From NCBI GenBank assembly GCA_021802595.1, contig JAJZRT010000236.1:1-6319 (forward strand): a stretch of 6,319 nucleotides of DNA, written 5' to 3'. Each line of letters starts with the position of its first letter. Positions within the stretch are counted from its first letter, which is position 1. The stretch is from Pseudomonadota bacterium. Lineage in GTDB: Bacteria; Pseudomonadota; Gammaproteobacteria; Burkholderiales; Thiobacillaceae. Positions 1 through 6,319 of the stretch are shown piece after piece. The notes under the pieces were generated by a model. The model did no database searches and was not told the origin of the DNA. It worked only from the letters and a program-made list of their open reading frames with translations. The position numbers and the translations under genes were made by a program.

Positions 1-216
1 GCGAAGAAGAACTCCAAGACCGCCCAGCGCGCAGGCTACCTGAACGCCGCCGTATCGCTCACGGGCGCCGCTGCCGGCGCCTACGGCATGAGGGGCGCTG
101 CCGCCGGAGGCTCGTCAAGCAGTTTCAGCCTCTCCAACGGATCGACGGGCCTTGGCCTGCGTCAAGGTGGCGGCACCGGACTAAGAGTGGGCGGCGGCAC
201 AGGCCTGCGCTACTGA
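1..216 (+). CDS. Small internal virion protein, C-terminal part (5' end outside window)
   Basis: The frame is open from base 1 and ends at TGA 214-216, giving the last 71 residues of a protein whose start lies upstream. The visible part begins with a basic stretch (KKNSKTAQRAGYL), passes through an Ala/Gly-rich, mildly hydrophobic segment, and ends in a Gly-rich tail built from repeats of a TGL-R unit, finishing in GLRY. No catalytic motif is visible. It lies 10 bases upstream of a large internal virion protein with a murein hydrolase domain, the place where T7-like and related short-tailed phages carry their small internal core protein (T7 gp14). The assignment therefore rests on gene order and on the Ala/Gly-rich character, not on a recognised domain. 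It could equally be another small virion structural protein. Confidence 0.6.
   Translation, partial: AKKNSKTAQRAGYLNAAVSLTGAAAGAYGMRGAAAGGSSSSFSLSNGSTGLGLRQGGGTGLRVGGGTGLRY
142..213 (+). repeat. Short coding repeat, TGL-R heptads at the C-terminus of the first gene
   Basis: Three adjacent copies of a seven-residue unit are visible: STGLGLR (142-162), GGGTGLR (166-186) and GGGTGLR (190-210), each separated by one residue (Q, V) and ending with Y before the stop. The last two copies are identical in protein but use different codons (ACC GGA CTA AGA against ACA GGC CTG CGC). The repeat is therefore kept at the protein level and is not a recent DNA duplication. Confidence 0.6.
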
Positions 217-221
217 GAGGA
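215..221 (+). promoter_or_regulatory. Ribosome binding site for the muramidase virion protein
   Basis: GAGAGGA at 215-221 matches the anti-Shine-Dalgarno consensus. It sits five bases before ATG 227-229 and overlaps the TGA of the preceding gene (214-216). It fixes the start of the 900-residue protein and suggests that the two genes are read from one message. Confidence 0.75.
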
Positions 222-226
222 CACGC

Positions 227-2929
227 ATGGCACGCATACCAATCTACGAGCAGCGCACGGCACCCAGCGGCATCGGCGTCACGCCCCGAGCCAACCCGGC
301 GCAGGTTTCCCAAGCAATGGGCGGCGCCATCCAGAACGCGGGCCAGATGCTCGGCGGCGTGGCGCAGGACATGTTCCGCAGGCAGGAGGCCGAGCGCGAG
401 CAGATGCGCCGGGATCAGGAGCAGACGCTCGAGGACCGCGGCGCGCTCGAGGCGGCTAACATGCTGTCTCGCGGCGAGGCGTTCTGGCACGAGACCGTGT
501 CGACCCGTTCGCGCGAGTGGAAGCCCGGCGATCCCGACCTGCGCGAATCCATCGGCGCCGAGTTCGAGGAGTGGCTCACCCAGACCACCGCGGCCCTGCC
601 CACCGACCGCGCCCGGCGCTACTTCCAGACGCAGGCGTTTTCGATGCGTTCGCGCATGGACCGCGACCTGTTCAACGTGCAGGAGCAGCGCACGGTCAAC
701 GTCTTGTCGCAGGCCACGCAGGAGGGCATGGACGCGGACTACGAAACCATCTACCGCGACCCGTCACGGCGCGCAGAGGTGATCTCCCGTCGCCTGGCGG
801 TGATTGCCGCGCAGGGCCGCATCCCGCTTGAGCGGCGCATGGAGATCGGCCAGAAGTTCGTGCAGGACGCGAACATGGCCGCCGAGCGCTCGGAACTGGA
901 GCGCGACCCTGGCGGCTACTTCCAACGGCGCTTTGGCACCATGCCGTCGTCTCCCGTGCCCGGCGAGGGTGGTTCTGCCGGTTTCGATTCCGCCATCGCG
1001 CGCGTCCTGAAGATCGAGGGCGGCTTTGCCGAGAGCGACGGCAACACAGGCGCGCCGGTGAACTTCGGCATCAACCAGCGGGCCAACCCAGACATCGACG
1101 TCCGCAACCTGACCCGCGAGCAGGCCATCGAGATCTACCGCGAGCGCTACTGGAACGCCATCAACGGCGATACCTTGGCGCCCGAACTGCAGGGCACCGC
1201 GCTCGATGCCGCCGTGAATCAAGGGCCTGCCAATGCCCGCCGGTGGATTACCGAGTCTGGCGGCGACGTGGGCCGCTTCAACGAACTGCGCCGCGCCCAC
1301 TACGAGCGCTTGCTGGCCCGTCCCGAGTTCGCTCGGTTCCGCCGCACTTGGATGGAACGCTTGGAGTTCTATGAGAAGCAGGCCCAGGGCACGCTGTCCG
1401 CCGCCGAGGATGCGGTCGAGGTCACGGCGCCAGAATCATTCACGCAGCTGCCCTATCAGGAGCGCGAGAGACTGCGCCGCGAGGTCGACCAGCGCCTGCG
1501 CCAGGACACGGCCGCCGCTGCCCAAGCCCTGCGCGGCCGCCTGCAGGATTCCACGGCGATGGCGCGCGACGGCATTCCCGACCCACAGCCCTTGACGGCC
1601 GATGCGTTCGCCGTGCTCGGCGCCGACGGTCCTGCCGCGTTTGACGACTACCGCCGCACCCAGATCATGGCCTTTGACGTGGCGTCCATGCAGACTGCGT
1701 CCAACCGTGACCTCGAGGCCGTGGTGGCCGGTGACCTGATGCGTGCGGTTCCCGGCGAGGGCTATGCCGCCGAGGACCAGCGCGACGAGATCCGCAGGCA
1801 GGCCGCCGCCCAGTTGCTTCGCCAGCGCGAAACCGATCCGGCCGGCTTCGTGGCGCGCTCCGTGCCCAGCGTCGGTCAGGCCGCGCAGGCGGTGTTCAAC
1901 CCAAACCTGTCGCCCGAGGATCGCGCTGCCGCCACGCAGGAGCTCGCCCGCCAGACCCTGGCCGCCCAGCAGGTGCTCGGCATTGCCGAGCCCCGCGTGC
2001 TCACGTCTGCCGCCACCGAGGACCTGGCGCGCCGCATCAGCCGGGCAACGCGTCCCGAGGATGCCGCCGACCTGGTGGCCGCGCTGGAGTCGGAGTACGG
2101 GCCGCAGTATTTTCCGCGCGTAATGAACGAGCTGATGGCCGCCGGCAAGCTCTCGCCGGCGCTGATGATCATCCCCAACCTCCCCAATGCCGGCGCGCGC
2201 GAGATCGTCTCGGCTCTCTCCGCCATGAAGATGGACGATCTGAAGGTCGGCATCGATTCCACCGCACAGCGCGACGTGCGCGAGAACGCCGTGAGCTTTG
2301 CGTCCGAGCTCGCCCGCACCCTGCCGCCCACCTCCGGGTCCGGCGCTGCCCTGCTGTCGTCCTACCAAGACATGATCGAGCGCATCGCCTACGAGCGCTT
2401 GCGCACCGGCCAGGACCGCAGCGGCGCCGCTGCTGCCGAGTCCGCCTACCGGATGCTGCTCGGCCATTACCAGTTCGACGGCACGTTGCGTCTACCCGAA
2501 GGCGTGCGGCCCGGCGCGATCCGCTCGGCGCTGCGCCATCGGCTCGAGCGCGACGTGGTGCCGTCGTTCACGGCAGCGGATTTGCCGGACGACCTTACAA
2601 GGGCTTACAGGCCGGAGGAGGCGCTGGTCCAGTGGCGCAATCTCGTCGAGCGCAATGCCGTCTGGTACACCTCGCAGGACGACCAGTCCGCCCAGCTCTG
2701 GGTGCAGGGCTCTAACGGCGTGCTGTACCGGGTTCGCTCCGGTGGCCAGCAGGTGGCGTTCACCTTCGACAACCTGTCCGCCGCCACCCCTGCGCAGCTC
2801 ATGGAGCCGCATAATAGGGGCCGACTGGCGCAGCGCCGGTTCCGCGAGCAGCTTGCCCGCGAGACCGAAAAAATCCGGCAGCAGGTCGAGGCCGAGGACG
2901 CTGCGGCAGCAGAACAGGGCGCACGATGA
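227..2929 (+). CDS. Internal virion protein with GH108 N-acetylmuramidase domain (ejection protein)
   Basis: This complete 900-residue protein is probably packaged in the phage head and ejected to hydrolyse peptidoglycan locally during DNA entry. Residues 1-245 are charged and mostly helical (a Gly/Gln-rich start, then many E/R/Q-rich helices). Residues about 253-380 read as a glycoside hydrolase 108 (ZliS-like) muramidase. They show FDSAIARVLKIEGGF with E264 of the EGG motif as the expected catalytic acid, then VNFGIN at 278-283, REQAIEIYRERYW at 297-309 and ALDAAVNQGP at 325-334. They end in a segment like the peptidoglycan-binding region that usually follows this enzyme (RRAHYERLLARPEF...W375). 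GH108 enzymes are normally short stand-alone endolysins of under about 200 residues, so here the enzyme is embedded. Residues 390-900 are long helical virion sequence without a recognised motif, and the C-terminus is strongly charged. The start is fixed by the strong ribosome binding site. The stop overlaps the next gene's ATG, suggesting coupled translation. The role is comparable to T7 gp16, which uses a different lysozyme fold. Confidence 0.85.
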   Translation: MARIPIYEQRTAPSGIGVTPRANPAQVSQAMGGAIQNAGQMLGGVAQDMFRRQEAEREQMRRDQEQTLEDRGALEAANMLSRGEAFWHETVSTRSREWKPGDPDLRESIGAEFEEWLTQTTAALPTDRARRYFQTQAFSMRSRMDRDLFNVQEQRTVNVLSQATQEGMDADYETIYRDPSRRAEVISRRLAVIAAQGRIPLERRMEIGQKFVQDANMAAERSELERDPGGYFQRRFGTMPSSPVPGEGGSAGFDSAIARVLKIEGGFAESDGNTGAPVNFGINQRANPDIDVRNLTREQAIEIYRERYWNAINGDTLAPELQGTALDAAVNQGPANARRWITESGGDVGRFNELRRAHYERLLARPEFARFRRTWMERLEFYEKQAQGTLSAAEDAVEVTAPESFTQLPYQERERLRREVDQRLRQDTAAAAQALRGRLQDSTAMARDGIPDPQPLTADAFAVLGADGPAAFDDYRRTQIMAFDVASMQTASNRDLEAVVAGDLMRAVPGEGYAAEDQRDEIRRQAAAQLLRQRETDPAGFVARSVPSVGQAAQAVFNPNLSPEDRAAATQELARQTLAAQQVLGIAEPRVLTSAATEDLARRISRATRPEDAADLVAALESEYGPQYFPRVMNELMAAGKLSPALMIIPNLPNAGAREIVSALSAMKMDDLKVGIDSTAQRDVRENAVSFASELARTLPPTSGSGAALLSSYQDMIERIAYERLRTGQDRSGAAAAESAYRMLLGHYQFDGTLRLPEGVRPGAIRSALRHRLERDVVPSFTAADLPDDLTRAYRPEEALVQWRNLVERNAVWYTSQDDQSAQLWVQGSNGVLYRVRSGGQQVAFTFDNLSAATPAQLMEPHNRGRLAQRRFREQLARETEKIRQQVEAEDAAAAEQGAR
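2916..2928 (+). promoter_or_regulatory. Start region of the giant gene: ATGA overlap with weak ribosome binding site
   Basis: ATG 2926-2928 overlaps TGA 2927-2929 of the preceding gene. The only Shine-Dalgarno-like run is AGGG at 2916-2919, six bases before the ATG. This arrangement favours translational coupling, so that the muramidase protein and the giant protein are made in linked amounts. Confidence 0.55.
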
Positions 2930-5900
2930 CTCTCTACTACGACGACAACCGCGGCACCGACCGCTTCACCCTGCAGGACTTTGAGCCGTCTTTTGGCATG
3001 AAGATGGACAACGCGGTTCGCGAGGCCTGGCTGGAGTCCTACGGGCCGGTGCTGACCGACCGACTGGAACTGTCGCGTCGCGGCAACCAGGGGCCGAAGC
3101 TGCCGGCAGCCGAAGCCGCCGAGCGCATCAAGGCGTCCGGCCTGCGCCTGGACCTCACCCCGAGAGACGGACAATACACTGAGGCGCAGTTGGAGTTCCT
3201 GCTGGAGCGCCAGCGCGAGCTCACCATGATCCGCGACGTGCGGGACCGCACACCTTGGGACCTTGGCTCGCCGGTGCGAGGTGTTGCCATGTTCGGCGCC
3301 GGGATTCTTGACCCGATTAACTTGGCTACGGCGTTTGTGCCTTGGAGCCGGGCGATACCGGCGGCGCAGGGTCTTCGTGCCGCATCGCTGTCCGCGTCTG
3401 CGGCCACCCGCACCGCTGGCCGTGCAGGCTTCGGCGCGATCGACGGAGGCATCTCCACGGCCGTGCTCGAGCCGTTCTACTTCGGCATGCGCCAGTCGCT
3501 GGGCGATGACTACGACGCCTACGATTCCATGCTGAACATCGGTTTCGGCGCTGCATTCGGCGGCGGCGTGATTGCCGGCGGCGGCGCTGGCGTCGACCTG
3601 TTCCGCCGCGCAATGGGACGCGAGCAGCCCTTCGATGCCTACCGCGGCCTGTCGGTCGAGCAGATCCAGCAGGTGCAGGGCCTTCGTGCCGAGATCGCAA
3701 ACGGCATGGACCTGCGCGACGCCCAGCGCGTGCTCGACACCTACACGCCCGAGATGCGCCGTGCTGCCGGGTTCCCCGATCCCGAAGCGCCCCCAGTGGC
3801 TCCCGCCGATCCTGCGCCTGCTGCACCAGCCGCGCGCGCCGCCGACGTCACGGCAATGATGGACCCCGAACTGCGGCCGCCATCGCGCACCGCCGACGAG
3901 ATGGACGTGCCGCAAACCACGCGGCGCAACGACCTGGCCGTGTTCCTGCGCGACACCGGCGGCTTGGCTCCGTCCTTGGCGCGCGATGCGGGTGGCGACA
4001 CCGCTGTCCAGATGAACCGGCAGCTCGCCGGGATCGTGAACCGCAACGGTGCGGAGAATTACGACCAGCTCACCGAGCGACTGATCGAGGACGGGTTCCT
4101 GCCGGCGGGCATGGATTCTGGAAGCATTGAAGCCGCCGACATGGCAGCCGACCTCGTGGCCCGCGCCCTCAACGGCGAGCGCATCCTGCGGATAGAGGGC
4201 CAGCTGGCCGAGATGGAGCTGCGCCAGCGCGAGGAATTCGACGCCGCCGACCGCGCGCGCTTCGAGTCAGACCTTGAGGCCCGGCTGGAGCGCGAGGCCA
4301 TCCAGGGCGAGGGGCGCGCCGTCTCCGAGCCCGAGCCGATGATCGACCGCATCCCGTTCTTCGAGCCGGAAACCCGCGAGGCCGCCTTGCGCGCCGGTGT
4401 GGCCCAGGCCGCCGAGGGCCGGATGATCGATGTCGAGGCGATCGTGAACACCGACGAGGCCGTGGGCGCCACTGCAGGCCCGGAGCAGATAGCCGATGCC
4501 GCGCAGAGGAACCGCCAGCCCGAAGCGATCCGCGTGGCGGACTTCGAGGCTGCTGCAGCCGTGGATGAGCGCAACGCCGCCGCCCCGAAGTGGGGCGCCC
4601 TGACCGATGCCGAGAAGGCCGCAGCCGAGGCCGACGCTATGCTGGCTGATACGGTGAAGGCGGGGGATCAGGCGTTTAAGTATGCGCGGGCGCAGGGTGG
4701 GCCTGTAACCGAGACGCCTGAGTTCAAGGCTTGGTTTGGTGACAGCAAAGTGGTGGACACCGAGGGTAAGCCGCTGGTGGTGTATCACTACACAAATAAT
4801 TCATTTACAACTTTTGACATTTCAAAAGCAGAAGGTCATGGGGCTGCTTTTTGGTTTACGGGACGCAAGTTTGGGGAAGGTGAATTTGCCGGCCGATCAA
4901 AAGAAATGGCTGTTTATTTGGATATAAAAAAACCCTTCTACACAAAAGATCAATATCTTGTAGAAGAAGGTCCTGCAGATCCTGATTTCATGAAAAAAAT
5001 GAGAAAAGGCGGTTACGACGGAATTATTTACGCAGATCCAAAAAACCCAACAACAAGCGACGGCGGCTCTGATATGTCGCAGTTTGTTGTGTTTCGTCCT
5101 GAGCAGATCAAATCCGCCACCGGAAACCGTGGCACGTTCGACCCGGCGAACCCAGACATTCTGTACTCCCGCGGCCTCACCGGCCAATCCGCCGCTGACG
5201 CCCTGACCGCCTCCATCCGCAACGCCTTCGGCGACGACTCTGCGGCGCTGATGGATGCCGGCCGCGTGCAGATCGTCGGCACCACCAAAGACATCCCCGG
5301 CGGCCCACACCCCGCCGACGTGAAGGCCGCCACCGCGCCCGACGGCACGGTCTACGTCGTGGCCGAAAACGTCTCCGAGACGGAAGCCCGAGGCCTGCTC
5401 CTCCACGAGGTCGGCGTCCACGTGGGCATGGAGCGCATGCTGGGCTCCGAGGTGTTCAACGACGTGCTGACCCAACTCGACACGGCGATCGCGGCCGGTG
5501 AGTCCTGGGCGCAGGCCGCCCGCGCCGCTGTTCCTGCTGACACGCTGCCCATGCATGTGCGCGAGGAGCAGTTGGCCTACCTGGTGCAGAACGCGCCCGA
5601 GCTGCCGATCGTGCAGCGCATCCTGGCGGCGGTTCGTGCCTGGGCCTACCGGACGTTCCAGTTTGCCCGCGAGCGCATGACGCTGACCGAGGGCGATTTT
5701 AGGGCGATGGCCGTGTCGGCGCTGCACCATGCGGCGCGCGAGCGTTCGGCGGGGCAGGGGGCGCTGGTGCCGGCGTTCAGCCGCGACGTGCCGCAGACCG
5801 AGACGAAGGCGTTTAGGGATTGGTTTGGTGACAGCAAGGTGGTCGATGCCAACGGCAAGCCGCTGGTGGTGTATCACGGGACAGACGCCGACATCACTGA

Positions 5901-6319
5901 ATTCAAGGTTTCGGAGCGCGGAACCTACGGAGGCGGCATCTACCTGACGCCAGATACAGAAGGTGCAAACGATTACGCGATTTATCGCGGCAGCAAGAAC
6001 CCGACCGTTTACCCGCTCTATGTTTCCATTAAGAACCCAGCAACCGGGGCAGAAGCTGCGCGCGTGGCCTCATGGAAGGGCGAGGAAAACGCAAGAGCCG
6101 AACTAATTGCGCGAGGCTACGATGGAGTAATTGACGCGCGGAGCGGAGAAATTGTTGCTTTCTACCCCGAGCAGATCAAGAGCGCCACCGGCAACCAGGG
6201 CACATTCGACCCGACCAACCCCGACATTCGCTACTCCCGTGGCGAAACCCCCGACCCGTCCACCGTGGACCAGGTGCTCAAGCAGTACGACGACGCGGTC
6301 GAGCGGGCGAAACAATACT
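2926..6319 (+). CDS. Giant phage polyvalent protein with two ART-like domains and a zincin-like domain (3' end outside window)
   Basis: I read 1131 codons from ATG 2926 to the window end without a stop; the 3' end lies outside. Residues 1-105 are soluble and charged. Residues 111-230 are hydrophobic and Gly/Ala-rich (GILDPINLATAFVPW at 126-140, LEPFYFGMRQ at 181-190, YDSMLNIGFGAAFGGG at 199-214). I recognise this pattern from N-termini of ejected podovirus proteins, and it may contact the host membrane. A Pro/Ala linker follows (286-305), then a small domain with FLRDTGGL (340-347) and a charged, coiled-coil-like stretch (419-466). Residues 596-750 form a first ADP-ribosyltransferase-like domain (WFGDSKVVD, YHYT with H621, AFWFT, GYDGII, PEQIKSATGN). 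Residues 751-950 form a zincin-like domain with H827-E828-x-x-x-H832 and a downstream EE pair at 880-881. Residues 961-1106 form a second ART-like domain (H984-G, Y1006, E1082-Q1083). This architecture matches phage polyvalent proteins, which are ejected with DNA and carry effector domains against the host. The host targets are unknown. Confidence 0.8.
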   Translation, partial: MTLYYDDNRGTDRFTLQDFEPSFGMKMDNAVREAWLESYGPVLTDRLELSRRGNQGPKLPAAEAAERIKASGLRLDLTPRDGQYTEAQLEFLLERQRELTMIRDVRDRTPWDLGSPVRGVAMFGAGILDPINLATAFVPWSRAIPAAQGLRAASLSASAATRTAGRAGFGAIDGGISTAVLEPFYFGMRQSLGDDYDAYDSMLNIGFGAAFGGGVIAGGGAGVDLFRRAMGREQPFDAYRGLSVEQIQQVQGLRAEIANGMDLRDAQRVLDTYTPEMRRAAGFPDPEAPPVAPADPAPAAPAARAADVTAMMDPELRPPSRTADEMDVPQTTRRNDLAVFLRDTGGLAPSLARDAGGDTAVQMNRQLAGIVNRNGAENYDQLTERLIEDGFLPAGMDSGSIEAADMAADLVARALNGERILRIEGQLAEMELRQREEFDAADRARFESDLEARLEREAIQGEGRAVSEPEPMIDRIPFFEPETREAALRAGVAQAAEGRMIDVEAIVNTDEAVGATAGPEQIADAAQRNRQPEAIRVADFEAAAAVDERNAAAPKWGALTDAEKAAAEADAMLADTVKAGDQAFKYARAQGGPVTETPEFKAWFGDSKVVDTEGKPLVVYHYTNNSFTTFDISKAEGHGAAFWFTGRKFGEGEFAGRSKEMAVYLDIKKPFYTKDQYLVEEGPADPDFMKKMRKGGYDGIIYADPKNPTTSDGGSDMSQFVVFRPEQIKSATGNRGTFDPANPDILYSRGLTGQSAADALTASIRNAFGDDSAALMDAGRVQIVGTTKDIPGGPHPADVKAATAPDGTVYVVAENVSETEARGLLLHEVGVHVGMERMLGSEVFNDVLTQLDTAIAAGESWAQAARAAVPADTLPMHVREEQLAYLVQNAPELPIVQRILAAVRAWAYRTFQFARERMTLTEGDFRAMAVSALHHAARERSAGQGALVPAFSRDVPQTETKAFRDWFGDSKVVDANGKPLVVYHGTDADITEFKVSERGTYGGGIYLTPDTEGANDYAIYRGSKNPTVYPLYVSIKNPATGAEAARVASWKGEENARAELIARGYDGVIDARSGEIVAFYPEQIKSATGNQGTFDPTNPDIRYSRGETPDPSTVDQVLKQYDDAVERAKQY
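4732..4788 (+). repeat. 5' border block of the ART module, copy 1
   Basis: These 57 bases encode WFGDSKVVD through VVYH, the first strand region of ART domain 1 including H621. They align without gaps to 5821-5877 with 50 of 57 bases the same. Most of the differences are synonymous or at the variable TE/AN residues. Similarity falls off immediately downstream, where the AT-rich core starts. Confidence 0.85.
4789..5097 (+). other. AT-rich core of ART domain 1, likely replaced by horizontal transfer
   Basis: This 309-base in-frame segment lies between the two border blocks and differs sharply from its surroundings. G+C is 23 of 60 at 4801-4860 and 20 of 60 at 4921-4980, against 42 of 60 at 5221-5280. 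Codon use shifts with it: AAA, GAA, TTT and ATT replace the AAG, GAG, TTC and ATC preferred elsewhere in the gene. It encodes the middle of the ART fold (AFWFT, VYLDIKKPFY, GYDGIIYADP, QFVVF). The reading frame stays open throughout and the fold's motifs are kept, so it appears to be functional coding sequence of foreign composition and not a broken insertion. Confidence 0.75.
5098..5175 (+). repeat. 3' border block of the ART module, copy 1
   Basis: These 78 bases encode PEQIKSATGN, then GTFDP, NPDI and YSRG, the end of ART domain 1. They align without gaps to 6166-6243 with 64 of 78 bases the same. The block is GC-rich like the rest of the gene and directly abuts the AT-rich core. Confidence 0.85.
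5821..5877 (+). repeat. 5' border block of the ART module, copy 2
   Basis: This is the second copy of the 57-base block at 4732-4788, encoding WFGDSKVVD through VVYH with H984. Seven bases differ from copy 1. It follows directly on the zincin-like domain and its linker. Confidence 0.85.
5878..6165 (+). other. Core of ART domain 2, unlike the first core
   Basis: This 288-base in-frame segment lies between border copies and encodes the middle of the second ART fold (GGGIYLTPD with Y1006, YPLYVSIKNP, RGYDGVID, EIVAFY). Composition is intermediate, with G+C 30 of 60 at 5941-6000. It shares motif positions but no obvious base-level similarity with the core at 4789-5097. The two cores thus have separate histories even though their borders are shared. 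Confidence 0.7.
6166..6243 (+). repeat. 3' border block of the ART module, copy 2
   Basis: This is the second copy of the 78-base block at 5098-5175, encoding PEQIKSATGN through YSRG. The protein differs from copy 1 at few positions (R to Q, A to T, L to R). After it the frame continues into a new charged segment (PSTVDQVLKQYDDAVERAKQY) up to the window end. Confidence 0.85.

Noticed and set aside
1436..2467. 343-codon open frame on the - strand inside the muramidase gene
   Set aside because: Low-complexity Gly/His/Leu-rich translation with no motif, lying entirely opposite a coding frame with convincing domain content; a composition artefact.
2927..2929. Possible frameshift or programmed fusion joining the muramidase protein to the giant protein at the ATGA overlap
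   Set aside because: I see no slippery run at the junction, and the giant gene has its own ATG with a nearby AGGG. Ordinary coupled restart is enough.
2605..3915. 436-codon open frame on the - strand opposite the end of the muramidase gene and the start of the giant gene
   Set aside because: It crosses the junction of two well-supported + strand genes, its protein is rich in His, Arg and Gly without a recognisable domain, and it is the expected antisense shadow of GC-rich codons.
4789..5097. AT-rich island as an insertion sequence or other mobile element
   Set aside because: No transposase, inverted ends or target duplication can be seen. The segment keeps the host frame and supplies the motifs of the ART fold, so a domain-core replacement explains it better.
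4267..5877. Two - strand open frames (4267-4788 and 4897-5877) whose proteins begin almost alike (MIHHQRL...)
   Set aside because: The likeness is real but comes only from their starts lying opposite the repeated 57-base border blocks. Both are antisense to the giant gene and show no domain of their own.
1..6319. tRNA genes, CRISPR arrays, terminators or promoters within the window
   Set aside because: The three genes fill the window with at most a 10-base gap, and I found no cloverleaf, spaced repeat array, hairpin followed by a T-run, or convincing -35/-10 pair.

Overview
This window looks like part of the virion-protein (ejection/internal protein) region of a short-tailed, podovirus-like phage or prophage. 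Its base composition is strongly GC-rich (for example 42 of 60 bases are G or C at 5221-5280). That suggests a GC-rich proteobacterial host such as a Xanthomonadaceae, Burkholderia or Pseudomonas relative. The host is an inference from composition and protein style only; nothing in the window names it.

All real genes are on the + strand and are packed end to end with no intergenic stretch longer than about 10 bases. (1) 1-216 is the 3' end of a small Gly/Ala-rich protein, probably an internal virion protein in the position of T7 gp14. (2) 227-2929 is a complete 900-residue internal virion protein carrying an embedded GH108-type N-acetylmuramidase domain with its EGG catalytic motif; it probably opens the cell wall during DNA entry. 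(3) 2926-6319 is the first 1131 codons of a giant protein that starts in a 4-base ATGA overlap with gene 2 and runs off the window end with no stop.

The giant protein is a phage 'polyvalent' protein. It has an N-terminal hydrophobic Gly-rich module typical of ejected podovirus proteins, a Pro/Ala linker and a charged helical section. These are followed by a first ADP-ribosyltransferase-like (ART-PolyVal type) domain, a zincin-like metallopeptidase domain with an H-E-x-x-x-H motif, and a second ART-like domain. The working model is that muramidase and giant protein are packaged together and ejected with the DNA. The ART and peptidase modules would then act on host targets early in infection.

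The most interesting signal is the architecture of the two ART domains. Their outer edges are nearly the same at the DNA level (57-bp and 78-bp blocks), while the roughly 300-bp cores between those edges are unrelated at the base level. The first core is strikingly AT-rich (20 of 60 G+C at 4921-4980). This looks like modular replacement of effector cores between constant borders inside one structural gene. I see no promoter, terminator, tRNA, CRISPR array, transposase or attachment site.
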